DNA of 64,000 nucleotides from Plasticicumulans acidivorans (lineage in GTDB: Bacteria; Pseudomonadota; Gammaproteobacteria; Competibacterales; Competibacteraceae), in NCBI RefSeq assembly GCF_003182095.1, contig NZ_QGTJ01000011.1:81167-145166 (forward strand). The letters are read 5' to 3'. This document shows, in pieces, positions 44,393 to 53,592 of this stretch (within the stretch, counting starts at the first letter, position 1; the number at the start of each line of letters is the position of its first letter). The notes under the pieces are model-generated. The model was not told the DNA's origin and did not search any database. It worked only from the letters and a program-made list of their open reading frames with translations. The position numbers were made by a program, and so were the translations under genes.

Positions 44393-47300
44393 ATGCACCG
44401 TCATCTGCATACCGCGTTTCGCCATACCTGGCTGTGGACGCACCGTCTGGCCGTGGTCTCGCTGTTGCTCGCCGCCGTGCTGGTCAGCGCCGCGCGCTGG
44501 TGGCTGCCGCATCTGGATACGCACCGGGTGCAGATCGAGGACTGGCTGAGTCACGCGCTGGCCGCCCCGGTCAGCGTCGGGCCGCTGGCCGCCGACTGGC
44601 ACGGCTGGGGGCCGGCGCTGGCGGTCAGCGGACTGCGCGTGCGCGATCCGCGCAGCGGGGCCGAGGTGCTGGCCTTCGATCACGCCATCGTCGAACTCTC
44701 GCCGCTGCGTTCGCTGCTGGCGCTGCGGCCGGTGGTCAGCGCGCTCGATCTGCGCGGCGTCAACCTGCTGCTGCGCCGCGAGGCCGACGGCCGCCTCGGC
44801 CTGCTGCCGGCGAGCGGCGAGCCGGTACCGCTCGAAGAACTGCTGAGCGCCGCCGCGGCGCTCGACCGCGTCGACCTGCGCGACGGTCAGGTGCACATCG
44901 AAGATCCGGCCGACACCACCGCACCGCTGGCGCTGGCGGATCTGCGCTTCACGCTGCGCGGCGGGCACGCTGGCCGTCGGCTGGCCTTCGACGTCCACGT
45001 CGCCGGCGGTGAGCTGTACGGCGCCACGCAGCTGACGCGGATCGGTCCGCAGCGCGAGGACTGGGACGGGCGCTTCTACCTGCGTGCGCGCGGCATCGAT
45101 CTGGCGATGCTGCCGCTCGCCTGGCACCCGCAGAGCGGGCGCGGCGACGCCGAACTGTGGGGCACCCTGCAGGCCGGCTGGCCGACCCTGCTGCGCGGAC
45201 GCATCGCCGTCGGCGAACTGCAGCTGGCTGAAATCCGCACGCTGCCCGGGCTGGCCGCCTGGCTCAACGCCAGTGCACGGCTGGCGCTGCGCTTCGACTG
45301 GACACGCACCGAGGCCCCGGCCTGGCATGCCATCGCCGAGCTCGACCGGCCGACGGCGGATGGAAACAGCCTGCCACCGCAGCTCGAAGTCACCGCCGAT
45401 GCCGACGGTATGCTGACCGCGGTGCTGCACGATGCGCCGCTGACGCAGTGGGGGCCGTGGCTGGCCGGGTTGGCCGGCGTCGATGCCGGGCAGTATCGAC
45501 GCCTCGCGCCCAGCGCGCGCCTGCCGGAGCTGGCGCTGCGCCTCGACCCGCGGCGACCGCAGGCGTTTGCCGCCGCCGCCCGCGTCGAGGATCTGCACTG
45601 GCGTGCCGACGGCGCGCTGCCGGGCGCCGAACGCATCCGCGCCAAGGTGCAGGCGAATGCCGCCGGCGGCCGCATCGAGCTCGACAGCCCCGGCCTGGTG
45701 TTCGACGCACCGGCGGTCTTTCGCGCACCGTTCGTCTTCGGCGTTGCCCACGGCCGCCTCGGCTGGACGCGCACCGCCGGCGGCTGGCGCGTCGGCATCG
45801 ACGCGCTGACGCTGGAAAATCCGGCGCTGGCGGCGGTGTTCGACGGCAGCGTCGAGCTGCCGGACGGCGCCGTGCCGCTGCTCGATCTGCACGGTCGGGT
45901 GTCGCGCCTGAACGTCGCCGCCGCGCCGGCCTATCTGCCGGATCGCCTCATCGGTGCCGGCATCAGCTGGCTCGATGCTGCGCTGCTCGGCGGCCGCGGC
46001 CGCGACGGGGTGGTGCGTCTGCGCGGCCGGGTCAGCGATTTCCCGTTCAGCGATGGCAATGGGGAATTCCTCGCGCGCTTCCACGTCGATGATGGCGTGC
46101 TGCATTTCGCCCCCGGCTGGCCGGACATCCGCGAACTGAGCGCCGATGTGGTGTTCGCCGGGCCGCGGCTCGACGTCGATGCCAGTCACCTGCGTCTGCT
46201 CGATCTGGAGGCGACGCAGGCGCATGTGGCGATCGCCGATCTCGAACACACCACGGTCGAGGTGCAGGGCCGCGTCACTGCCGAGGGCGAGGCGCTGCAG
46301 GGGCTGCTGCGTGAGACGCCGCTGCGCCGGCGCGTCGGTCGCTTCGCCGACGAGCTCGAACTGCGCGGCCCGCACCAGCTGACGCTGGAGATGAACATTC
46401 CGACCGACGAACGCGACATGAGCGTGCGCGGCCAACTCGACTTTCTCGGCTCGCAGCTGGCGCTGGCGCCGGCCGGCTGGACCTTCACCGATATCCGCGG
46501 CGCGCTCGACATCGACGGCGACGGCGTGCACGGCCGCGACATCGCGCTGCACCTCGGCAGCGAGGCCCTGCAGCTCGACGCGCAGACGGCGGCCAACGGC
46601 GATGCCCGTTTTCGCCTCGACGGCCGTTTCAGTGCGGCGCAGCTGCTCGGTGAGGCGGCGCCGAAGCTGCTCGGCGAGCCGCCGGCGCTGAGCGGCAGCG
46701 CCGAGGGCACGCTGGTGCTGAGTGTGCCGGGCGCCCGCCCCAACGCGCCGCAATACGCGCTGACGCTCGACAGCGATCTCGAAGGCATTGCCGTGCGCCT
46801 GCCGGCGCCCCTCGGTAAGAGTGCGCGCGAGCGCCGCGCGCTGGCGCTGCGCATCGAGGTCGGTGCCCGCGAGCGCGCGCGCCTGAGCGCGAGCTACGGC
46901 GATGATCTGCGCGCGCTGCTCGACATTGCCGATTTTCCCGGGCAGCCGCATATCGAACGCGGCGATCTGCGTTACGGCGACGGCGAGCCGCGCCTGCCGA
47001 ACAGCGGCGTTCGCCTCGGCATCGACCTGCCGCGCTACGCCTGGACCGGCAGTGCCTCGGCCTCGACCGAGGGCAGCACCCTGCCGGCACTGCCGTCCTG
47101 GCTGACCCGCATCGAGGCCAGCATCGGTGAGCTGCAGCTCGCCGGCCAGCGCTTCGAGCGCCAGTCGCTGGTGGCGACGCCGGCGCGCGGCGGCTGGCAG
47201 CTCGCGCTCGATGGTCCGCAGCTCAGCGGTTCGGCGCTGTTGCCGCCGACGCCGAGCAGCGCGACGCCGTACCGCGTCACGCTGCAGCGCCTGTTCCTGC

Positions 47301-48223
47301 GCCGCGGTGACGAGGCTGGCGACAACGGCCCGTTGCCCGACGCACCGGAAGTTTCCAGCCGTGCCGATGGCCCGGACCCGCGCCGCCTGCCGGCGCTGAA
47401 TCTCAGCGTCGACGAGCTGCGCCTCGACGAGCGGCCGCTCGGCCGGCTGACACTGAGCGGCGCTCCGGTCAGCGGCGGTTATCAGGTACAGCCGTTGGAG
47501 CTGCACGCCACGGCGCATGATCTCAACGCCACGCTCGACTGGCGCATGCTGGGCAGCGTGCCGCGCACGCGCCTCGACCTGAAGCTGGTCAGCCGCGCGC
47601 TCGGCGATACGCTGGCGGCCTTCGGCTACGGCGGCAATTTCCGGCGGGCGCCGGCGCAGGCCGATGCGCGGCTGGAATGGCCGCTGGCGTTGCCCGACAT
47701 CGATCTGGCGCAGATGCAGGGTTCGCTGAAGGTGCATGTCGACGAAGGTCAGCTGCTCGAAGCCAACCCGGGCGTCGGTCGCCTGCTCGGTCTGGTCTCG
47801 CTCAGCGCCATCGCCCGGCGTCTGACGCTCGACTTCCGCGATTTCTTCGGCGAGGGCTTCGGTTTTGACCGCATCGACGCGCGTTTCCGCTTCGCCGATG
47901 GCAAGGCGCTGACCGAAAAACTCGAAATCGAGGGGCCGGCGGCGAGCATCAGCGTGCACGGTGAGACCGATCTGGTCGGTCGCAGCTACGATCAGCGGGT
48001 GACGGTGACGCCGCGGCTCACGGCGGCGCTGCCGATCGCCGGTGCGCTCGCCGGCGGTCCGGTTGGTGCCGCCGCCGGGCTGCTGGTCGATCGCCTGCTC
48101 GGACGCAGCATCGACCGGCTGAGCAGCTATCACTACGACTTGAAAGGTCCGTGGCAGAGTCCGCAGGTGGAACCGAGTGCCGGGGAAACACCGCCGCCGG
48201 CGAGCGCGCCGGCGGGCCGCTGA
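44393..48223 (+). CDS. yhdP: YhdP-family AsmA-like envelope protein
   Basis: A very large single-pass inner-membrane protein whose periplasmic part is a long beta-groove bridge. In E. coli, YhdP with TamB and YdbH carries phospholipids to the outer membrane. One N-terminal helix (LAVVSLLLAAVLVSAARWWL) is followed by a DUF3971-type repetitive beta region. The C-terminus has DFRDFFGEGFGFDRIDARFR, the AsmA_2-like signature. Length is 1276 residues, against 1266 in E. coli. It lies 24 bases after rng, its conserved place. Confidence 0.93.
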   Translation: MHRHLHTAFRHTWLWTHRLAVVSLLLAAVLVSAARWWLPHLDTHRVQIEDWLSHALAAPVSVGPLAADWHGWGPALAVSGLRVRDPRSGAEVLAFDHAIVELSPLRSLLALRPVVSALDLRGVNLLLRREADGRLGLLPASGEPVPLEELLSAAAALDRVDLRDGQVHIEDPADTTAPLALADLRFTLRGGHAGRRLAFDVHVAGGELYGATQLTRIGPQREDWDGRFYLRARGIDLAMLPLAWHPQSGRGDAELWGTLQAGWPTLLRGRIAVGELQLAEIRTLPGLAAWLNASARLALRFDWTRTEAPAWHAIAELDRPTADGNSLPPQLEVTADADGMLTAVLHDAPLTQWGPWLAGLAGVDAGQYRRLAPSARLPELALRLDPRRPQAFAAAARVEDLHWRADGALPGAERIRAKVQANAAGGRIELDSPGLVFDAPAVFRAPFVFGVAHGRLGWTRTAGGWRVGIDALTLENPALAAVFDGSVELPDGAVPLLDLHGRVSRLNVAAAPAYLPDRLIGAGISWLDAALLGGRGRDGVVRLRGRVSDFPFSDGNGEFLARFHVDDGVLHFAPGWPDIRELSADVVFAGPRLDVDASHLRLLDLEATQAHVAIADLEHTTVEVQGRVTAEGEALQGLLRETPLRRRVGRFADELELRGPHQLTLEMNIPTDERDMSVRGQLDFLGSQLALAPAGWTFTDIRGALDIDGDGVHGRDIALHLGSEALQLDAQTAANGDARFRLDGRFSAAQLLGEAAPKLLGEPPALSGSAEGTLVLSVPGARPNAPQYALTLDSDLEGIAVRLPAPLGKSARERRALALRIEVGARERARLSASYGDDLRALLDIADFPGQPHIERGDLRYGDGEPRLPNSGVRLGIDLPRYAWTGSASASTEGSTLPALPSWLTRIEASIGELQLAGQRFERQSLVATPARGGWQLALDGPQLSGSALLPPTPSSATPYRVTLQRLFLRRGDEAGDNGPLPDAPEVSSRADGPDPRRLPALNLSVDELRLDERPLGRLTLSGAPVSGGYQVQPLELHATAHDLNATLDWRMLGSVPRTRLDLKLVSRALGDTLAAFGYGGNFRRAPAQADARLEWPLALPDIDLAQMQGSLKVHVDEGQLLEANPGVGRLLGLVSLSAIARRLTLDFRDFFGEGFGFDRIDARFRFADGKALTEKLEIEGPAASISVHGETDLVGRSYDQRVTVTPRLTAALPIAGALAGGPVGAAAGLLVDRLLGRSIDRLSSYHYDLKGPWQSPQVEPSAGETPPPASAPAGR

Positions 48224-48267
48224 TGCCCCCATCGAACAAGAAGCGATCGAACAAGGAGAACGCACGC

Positions 48268-49077
48268 ATGTCCCGCATTGCTGCCGTGCAGATGACCTCC
48301 GGCGTTGACGTCGCCGCCAACCGTGCCAGCGCCGAGCGGCTGATCGCCGAGGCCGCCGCCGCCGGCGCCACGCTGGTCGCGCTGCCGGAAAGCTGGTTCC
48401 AGCTCGGCTGCGAGGAGGCCGCGAAGCTCGCGCTGGTCGAGCCCGAAGGCCACGGGCCGCTGCAGGATTTCCTCGCTGCGCAGGCCGCGCGCCACGGTAT
48501 CTGGCTGCTCGGCGGTACCGTGCCGCTGCAGGGCGAGGAGCCCGGGCGGGTGTGCGCGAGTTCGCTGCTGTTCGATGCGCAGGGGCGCATCGGCGCGCGC
48601 TACGACAAGATCCATCTGTTCGACGTCGACGTCGAGGACGCCACCGGCACCTATCGCGAGTCGGCGACGATCGAAGGCGGCGAGCGCATCGTCGTCGCCG
48701 ACACGCCGTGCGGGCGGCTCGGTCTGACGGTCTGCTACGACCTGCGCTTCCCGGAGCTGTTTCGCTCGATGAGCGCCGCCGGCGCCGAGCTGTTCGTCGT
48801 GCCCTCGGCCTTCACCGCGGTCACCGGCCGTGCGCACTGGGAGGTGCTGCTGCGTGCGCGCGCCATCGAAAACCTCGCCTACGTGCTGGCGCCGGCGCAG
48901 TGGGGCCGCCACGGCGGCGGCCGCGAAACCTGGGGCGACAGCCTGATCGTCGACCCCTGGGGCACGGTGCTGGCGCGCCGCGCGCAGGGCGAGGGCGTGG
49001 TCGTCGCCGACATCGATCTGCCGCGCCTGCACGCGCGGCGCAACGCCTTTCCCTGCCTGGAGCACCGCCGGCTGTAG
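48268..49077 (+). CDS. nitrilase-family amidohydrolase (deaminated glutathione amidase-like)
   Basis: The nitrilase triad is visible: Glu in [10 protein letters not shown], Lys in [11 protein letters not shown] and Cys in [12 protein letters not shown]. These surroundings match Nit1/YbeM-type enzymes that repair deaminated glutathione; exact substrate is inferred. From the ATG at 48268 with AAGGAG upstream it has 269 residues; an ATG overlapping the yhdP stop (TGATG, 48223) would add 15 lysine-rich residues. The yhdP-nit-tldD order is common. Confidence 0.88.
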   Translation: MSRIAAVQMTSGVDVAANRASAERLIAEAAAAGATLVALPESWFQLGCEEAAKLALVEPEGHGPLQDFLAAQAARHGIWLLGGTVPLQGEEPGRVCASSLLFDAQGRIGARYDKIHLFDVDVEDATGTYRESATIEGGERIVVADTPCGRLGLTVCYDLRFPELFRSMSAAGAELFVVPSAFTAVTGRAHWEVLLRARAIENLAYVLAPAQWGRHGGGRETWGDSLIVDPWGTVLARRAQGEGVVVADIDLPRLHARRNAFPCLEHRRL

Positions 49078-49217
49078 CGCGCGGTGGTGCAACGGCGGCG
49101 CAAAATCACTGTCATCCACAGTGGGGCTGCGGTTATCGTCGCGGCAGGGCCGGCGTGCGTCGGCCGCGGCCGACCGTACCCGCCTGCTTGCCTTGCTGTC
49201 AGGAGTGCTGATTTCCG

Positions 49218-50663
49218 ATGACCACCGCTCTCGATCTTGCCCGCGCCCGCGTGCTCGAACCCGCTGGGCTCGACGATGCCGCGCTCGAACGCGCTCTCGG
49301 CACCCTGCTCGGTCACGCCGTCGATTACGCCGACGTCTATTTCCAGTTGCGCCGTGCCGAGGGCTGGTCGCTGGAAGACGGGCAGGTCAAGTCGACCTCG
49401 CACAGCATCGACCAGGGCGTCGGTGTGCGGGCCTGTGCCGGGGAACGCACCGGCTTTGCCTATTCCGACGAACTCGCCGTGCCGGCGTTGCTCGAAGCCG
49501 CCACCGCAGCGCGGGCGATCGCCCGCAGCGGCGGCGACGCCCGGGCGCAGGCGATCGCGCCGCGCACCGGCGCGCGTGCGCTGTATGCCGCGCTCGATCC
49601 GCTGGAGACACTCGACGCCGACGAAAAAGTCCGTCTGCTCGAAGCCGTCGATGCCGAGGCACGGCGCCAGGACCCGCGGGTGTCGCAGGTGATGGTCAGC
49701 CTGGCGGCGGTGCAGGACACCGTCCTCGTCGCTGCCTCCGACGGCACGCTGGCCGGCGACGTGCGACCGCTGGTGCGCCTGAGCGTGTCGGTGATCGTCG
49801 AGCACAACGGCCGCCGCGAGCAGGGTTCGAGCGGCGGCGGTGGCCGGGTCGCCTACGGCTATTTCCTCGATGAGGAGCGCGCGCTCGGCTATGCGCGCGA
49901 GGCGGTGCGCCAGGCGCTGGTCAATCTGGACTCGGTGCCGGCGCCGGCCGGCACGATGACCGTGGTGCTCGGCCCCGGCTGGCCCGGCGTGCTGCTGCAC
50001 GAGGCGGTCGGCCACGGTCTGGAAGGCGACTTCAACCGCAAGGGCACCTCGGCGTTCTCCGGGCGTATCGGTGAGCAGGTGGCCTCGCCGCTGTGCACCA
50101 TCGTCGATGACGGCACCCTGGTCGATCGCCGCGGTTCGCTCAGTGTCGATGACGAGGGCACGCCGAGCGAATGCACCGTGCTGATCGAAAACGGCGTGCT
50201 GCGCGGCTACATGCAGGACAAGTTCAACGCCCGGCTGATGGGCGTGCGCCCGACTGGCAACGGTCGCCGCGAGTCCTACGCGCACCTGCCGCTGCCGCGC
50301 ATGACCAACACCTATATGCGTCCCGGCGCACACGACCCGCAGGAAATCATCGCCTCGGTCGATCGCGGCCTGTATGCCGTCAACTTCGGTGGCGGTCAGG
50401 TCGACATCACTTCGGGTAAGTTCGTGTTCTCGGCGAGCGAGGCGTATCTGATCGAAAACGGCAAGGTCACCCGTCCGGTCAGGGGCGCGACGCTGATTGG
50501 CAACGGCCCGGAGGCGATGCAGCGGGTGAGCATGGTCGGCAACGACCTCAAGCTCGACCTCGGCGTCGGCACCTGCGGCAAAGACGGGCAGAGTGTGCCG
50601 GTCGGTGTCGGCCAGCCGACGTTGCGCCTCGACGGTCTGACCGTCGGCGGCACCCAGGCCTGA
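49218..50663 (+). CDS. tldD: metalloprotease TldD
   Basis: TldD is the catalytic subunit of the TldD/TldE zinc protease, which matures microcin B17, degrades CcdA and trims some RiPPs. The zinc motif [18 protein letters not shown] has the HExxxH pattern near residue 260. [20 protein letters not shown] is the conserved C-terminal stretch. Length is 481 residues. The partner TldE is encoded at 51348 beyond a small inverted gene. I see no RiPP precursor nearby. A short palindrome CACTGT-CATCC-ACAGTG lies upstream at 49107-49123. Confidence 0.96.
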   Translation: MTTALDLARARVLEPAGLDDAALERALGTLLGHAVDYADVYFQLRRAEGWSLEDGQVKSTSHSIDQGVGVRACAGERTGFAYSDELAVPALLEAATAARAIARSGGDARAQAIAPRTGARALYAALDPLETLDADEKVRLLEAVDAEARRQDPRVSQVMVSLAAVQDTVLVAASDGTLAGDVRPLVRLSVSVIVEHNGRREQGSSGGGGRVAYGYFLDEERALGYAREAVRQALVNLDSVPAPAGTMTVVLGPGWPGVLLHEAVGHGLEGDFNRKGTSAFSGRIGEQVASPLCTIVDDGTLVDRRGSLSVDDEGTPSECTVLIENGVLRGYMQDKFNARLMGVRPTGNGRRESYAHLPLPRMTNTYMRPGAHDPQEIIASVDRGLYAVNFGGGQVDITSGKFVFSASEAYLIENGKVTRPVRGATLIGNGPEAMQRVSMVGNDLKLDLGVGTCGKDGQSVPVGVGQPTLRLDGLTVGGTQA

Positions 50664-50678
50664 GCCGGGCGGCGCGCC

Positions 50679-51206
50679 TCAGTGGCCGTAGGCGGTAGCG
50701 CGCAGCGCGCGGAACAGTTCGCGGCGCGATTTCGGCGGCTTGCCGGCGGCCAGCTCGCGCATGGCGTTGCGCACCAGCTGGCGGATGTGCTGGCGATCGG
50801 CGTCCGGGTACTCGGCGAAGAACGAGCCGAGCATTTCCTCGTCACCGCCGACCATCGCCTCGACCCAGCGTTCGAGCTGGTGCTGTTCGCGGCGGGCCTC
50901 GGCGCTGGTGGCGTCGAAGCGCGCCAGCACGGCTTCGATCGGTGCCGGATCGAGGCGACGCATCAGCTTGCCGATGTATTGCAGCTGGCGGCTGCGGCCG
51001 CCGTGCGCGCTGATCTTGCGACACAATGCCACCGCCTCGGCGAGGTCTTCGGGCATCGGCACCTGCTTGAGCTGTGCATCGGGCAGCTCGACCAGGCGCT
51101 GGCCGAGGTCCTGCAGGGCGTGCGCCTCACGCTTGCGCGCCGATTTGCTCGGGCCGCTTGGCAGCTCGTCGTCGTGATCGTCGAAAGAAAAATCCGGGTG
51201 GCTCAT
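50679..51206 (-). CDS. yjgA: ribosome-associated protein YjgA (DarP)
   Basis: This acidic-then-helical protein of the UPF0307 family associates with late 50S assembly intermediates. GPSKSARKREAHALQDLGQR and GGRSRQLQYIGKLMR are family signatures. It has 175 residues and is convergent with tldD with a 15-base gap. The order tldD-yjgA-pmbA, with yjgA inverted, is common in gammaproteobacteria. Confidence 0.92.
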   Translation of the reverse strand: MSHPDFSFDDHDDELPSGPSKSARKREAHALQDLGQRLVELPDAQLKQVPMPEDLAEAVALCRKISAHGGRSRQLQYIGKLMRRLDPAPIEAVLARFDATSAEARREQHQLERWVEAMVGGDEEMLGSFFAEYPDADRQHIRQLVRNAMRELAAGKPPKSRRELFRALRATAYGH

Positions 51207-51347
51207 CGGCTCGCTCCGCAGCGTGGGTCACAGCAGGTTCGCGCGGCTCGCTCGCGCAAGGGGGAGCGGATGGTAGCGCGCCGTGCCGCGCCTGTCCGGC
51301 TCCGCCGCCCCTTTCCCTCCCTTCCGTGTATGACAGGTTAGCCAGCC

Positions 51348-52703
51348 ATGTCCGAACTCATCACCGCGCGCGCCGGCCTGCCGCCGCAGGCCGAGCTTGA
51401 GCGCATCGTCGAAATCCTCCTCGCCAGCGCCCGTCGCCAGGGGGCGACGCAGGCCGAGGCGGCGGTCAGCTTCGGCAGCGGCCTGTCGGTCGGCGTGCGC
51501 CTCGGCGAGGTGGAGACGCTGGAATATCAGCGCGACCGCGGCGTCGGCGTCACTGTCTACTTCGGCCAGCGCAAGGCCTCGGCCTCGACCGCCGACTGGC
51601 GCCCCGAGGCCCTCGAAGAAACCGTACGCGCGGCTTGCGCCGGTGCCCGCTACACCGCCGAGGACCCGTGCTCGGGGCTCGCCGATCCGGCGCTGCTGGC
51701 GCGCAAGATTCCCGACCTCGATCTCTGGCACCCGTGGGACATCGACGCCGAGGCGGCGATCGTGCTGGCGCGCGACTGCGAGGCGGCGGCGCGCGCGCTC
51801 GATACACGCATCAGCAACGGCGACGGCGCGAGCCTCGGCCGGCATGAATCGCTGGTGGTGTACGGCAATTCACACGGCTTTGTCGGTGGCTATCCGAGCT
51901 CGCGGCATTCGCTGTCGTGCTCGGTGATCGCCGCCGAAGGTGGGCGCATGCACCGCGATTACTGGTACGACGTCAGCCGCGACGCCCGCCATCTGGCGGC
52001 CGCCGAGCAGATCGGCCGCCGCGCCGGCGAGCGGGCGCTGCGCCGTCTCGGCGGCCGCCGGGTGAAGACCTGCCATGCGCCGGTGCTGTTCGTGCCGGAG
52101 ATCGCCCGCAGCCTGTTCGGCCACTTCCTCGGCGCGATCCGCGGCGGGGCGCTGTATCGCAAGTCGAGCTTCCTGCTCGACAGCATCGGCCAGTCGATTT
52201 TCCCCGACCAGGTACAGCTGCACGAGCGTCCGCATCTGCCGGGGGCACTGGGCAGCGCGCCGTTCGACAACGAAGGGGTCGCCACTATCGATCGCGAGCT
52301 GGTGCGCGACGGCGTGCTGCAGGAGTACCTGCTCGACAGCTACTCGGCGCGCAAGCTCGGTCTGGTCAGCAATGGCCACGCCGGCGGCGTGCACAACGTG
52401 CTGGTCGAGCCGACCGCGAGCGGCGGGCTGGAGGCGCTGCTGGCGCGCATGGGCACGGGGCTGCTGGTCACCGAACTGATGGGGCAGGGCGTCAATCCGG
52501 TCACCGGCGATTATTCGCGCGGTGCCGGTGGCTTCTGGGTGGAGAACGGCGCCATCGTCCATCCGGTCGAGGAGATCACCATCGCCGGCAATCTGCGCAC
52601 GATGTTCGCCACGCTGCAGGCGATCGGCGACGACGTCGATGAACGCGGCGGTATCCGCTGCGGCTCGGTGCTGCTCGATGCGATGACCATCGCCGGGGAA
52701 TGA
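51348..52703 (+). CDS. pmbA: metalloprotease subunit TldE (PmbA)
   Basis: PmbA/TldE lacks the zinc motif and partners TldD. ASASTADWRPEALEETVRAA, FDNEGVATIDRELVRDG and GQGVNPVTGDYSRGAGGFWV are typical. There is no HExxxH, as expected. Length is 451 residues. It overlaps trmO by four bases. Confidence 0.95.
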   Translation: MSELITARAGLPPQAELERIVEILLASARRQGATQAEAAVSFGSGLSVGVRLGEVETLEYQRDRGVGVTVYFGQRKASASTADWRPEALEETVRAACAGARYTAEDPCSGLADPALLARKIPDLDLWHPWDIDAEAAIVLARDCEAAARALDTRISNGDGASLGRHESLVVYGNSHGFVGGYPSSRHSLSCSVIAAEGGRMHRDYWYDVSRDARHLAAAEQIGRRAGERALRRLGGRRVKTCHAPVLFVPEIARSLFGHFLGAIRGGALYRKSSFLLDSIGQSIFPDQVQLHERPHLPGALGSAPFDNEGVATIDRELVRDGVLQEYLLDSYSARKLGLVSNGHAGGVHNVLVEPTASGGLEALLARMGTGLLVTELMGQGVNPVTGDYSRGAGGFWVENGAIVHPVEEITIAGNLRTMFATLQAIGDDVDERGGIRCGSVLLDAMTIAGE

Positions 52704-53389
52704 GCGCCGTCGCCTGGAGCGGGCAGGCGATCGGTTTCATCCGCTCGCCCTACCGCGAGAAATTCGCCATCCCGCGTCAGCCGGGGCTGGTGCGGCTGCC
52801 GGCGGTGCTGGAGCTGGTGCCGCCCTACGATCGCGCCGAGGCGGTGCGCGGCCTCGAAGGTTTTTCGCACCTGTGGCTGATCTTCCTGTTCCACGCCACC
52901 GCGGCGCAGGGCTGGAAGCCGACGGTGCGCCCGCCGCGGCTCGGCGGCAATGCCCGGCTCGGCGTGTTCGCCACGCGCTCGACCTTCCGGCCGAATCCGC
53001 TCGGCCTGTCGGTGGTCGAGCTGGCCGGCATCCGCTGTGAGCGCGGCGTCAGCCTCGATCTGCTCGGAGCCGACCTGCTCGACGGCACGCCGGTGCTCGA
53101 CATCAAGCCGTACCTGCCCTACGCCGATGCCATTCCCGAGGCTCGCGCCGGTTTCGCCAGTGAGCCGCCAGCGGCGCGGCTGCAGGTCGAATTCGCCGCC
53201 GAGCCTGCCAGCGTGCTGCAGCCGCAACCGCAGCTGCGCGACTGGCTCAGCCAGGTGCTTGCCCTCGATCCGCGCCCGGCCTACAGGGCCGGCCGCGACG
53301 GGTGCTTCGCGGTACAGCTGTTCGACTACGACGTGCACTGCGAAGTCCACGGCGAGCGGCTGCGGGTGCTGGAACTGCGATCGCGCTGA
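52700..53389 (+). CDS. trmO: tRNA (t6A37) N6-methyltransferase TrmO
   Basis: TrmO methylates t6A37 to m6t6A in tRNA-Thr that reads ACC/ACU, using SAM. The beta-barrel family motif FATRSTFRPNPLGLSVVEL is intact, as are LEGFSHLWLIFLFH and DIKPYLPYADA. A C-terminal extension follows from about residue 150. It has 229 residues; its ATG overlaps pmbA (ATGA). It is the last ordinary gene before the glycan cluster. Confidence 0.92.
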   Translation: MSAVAWSGQAIGFIRSPYREKFAIPRQPGLVRLPAVLELVPPYDRAEAVRGLEGFSHLWLIFLFHATAAQGWKPTVRPPRLGGNARLGVFATRSTFRPNPLGLSVVELAGIRCERGVSLDLLGADLLDGTPVLDIKPYLPYADAIPEARAGFASEPPAARLQVEFAAEPASVLQPQPQLRDWLSQVLALDPRPAYRAGRDGCFAVQLFDYDVHCEVHGERLRVLELRSR

Positions 53390-53489
53390 CCGTCATCACC
53401 GGAGGAACGCGCGTGGTATGAGAATGAAAGTCCAGGCGTGCGGGCTTATGCCCACGCGGCGATCTGACCATGCTGCGTGTTGGCGGCGG

Positions 53490-53526
53490 TCATGACGGAT
53501 GCCGTCAGCTGTTCTTTTCGTCATGA
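53490..53526. repeat. inverted repeat upstream of the glycan cluster
   Basis: TCATGACG (53490-53497) and CGTCATGA (53519-53526) are perfect 8-base arms 21 bases apart, and GACGG-ATG-CCGTC is nested in the first. They lie in the 203-base gap before the HAD-UbiA gene. A possible promoter, GTGACA-N16-TATTCC, follows at about 53560-53587. The arms could be an operator or an RNA stem. Confidence 0.4.
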
Positions 53527-53592
53527 TGGCGGCGGATGCTGCAGCATGTCCTGTGTACCGTGACACTGGCGCCGTAAATTTTATTCCGTAAA

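Noticed and set aside
42695..48265. An 1856-codon open frame on the minus strand
   Set aside because: It lies opposite maf, rng and yhdP, which have clear family motifs. Stop-free antisense frames are expected at such high third-position GC, and its translation is Arg/Gln/His-rich with no domain I recognise.
49218..52703. A RiPP/microcin maturation system built on TldD/TldE
   Set aside because: Both subunits are in their standard housekeeping context with yjgA. No precursor peptide, cyclodehydratase or exporter is nearby.
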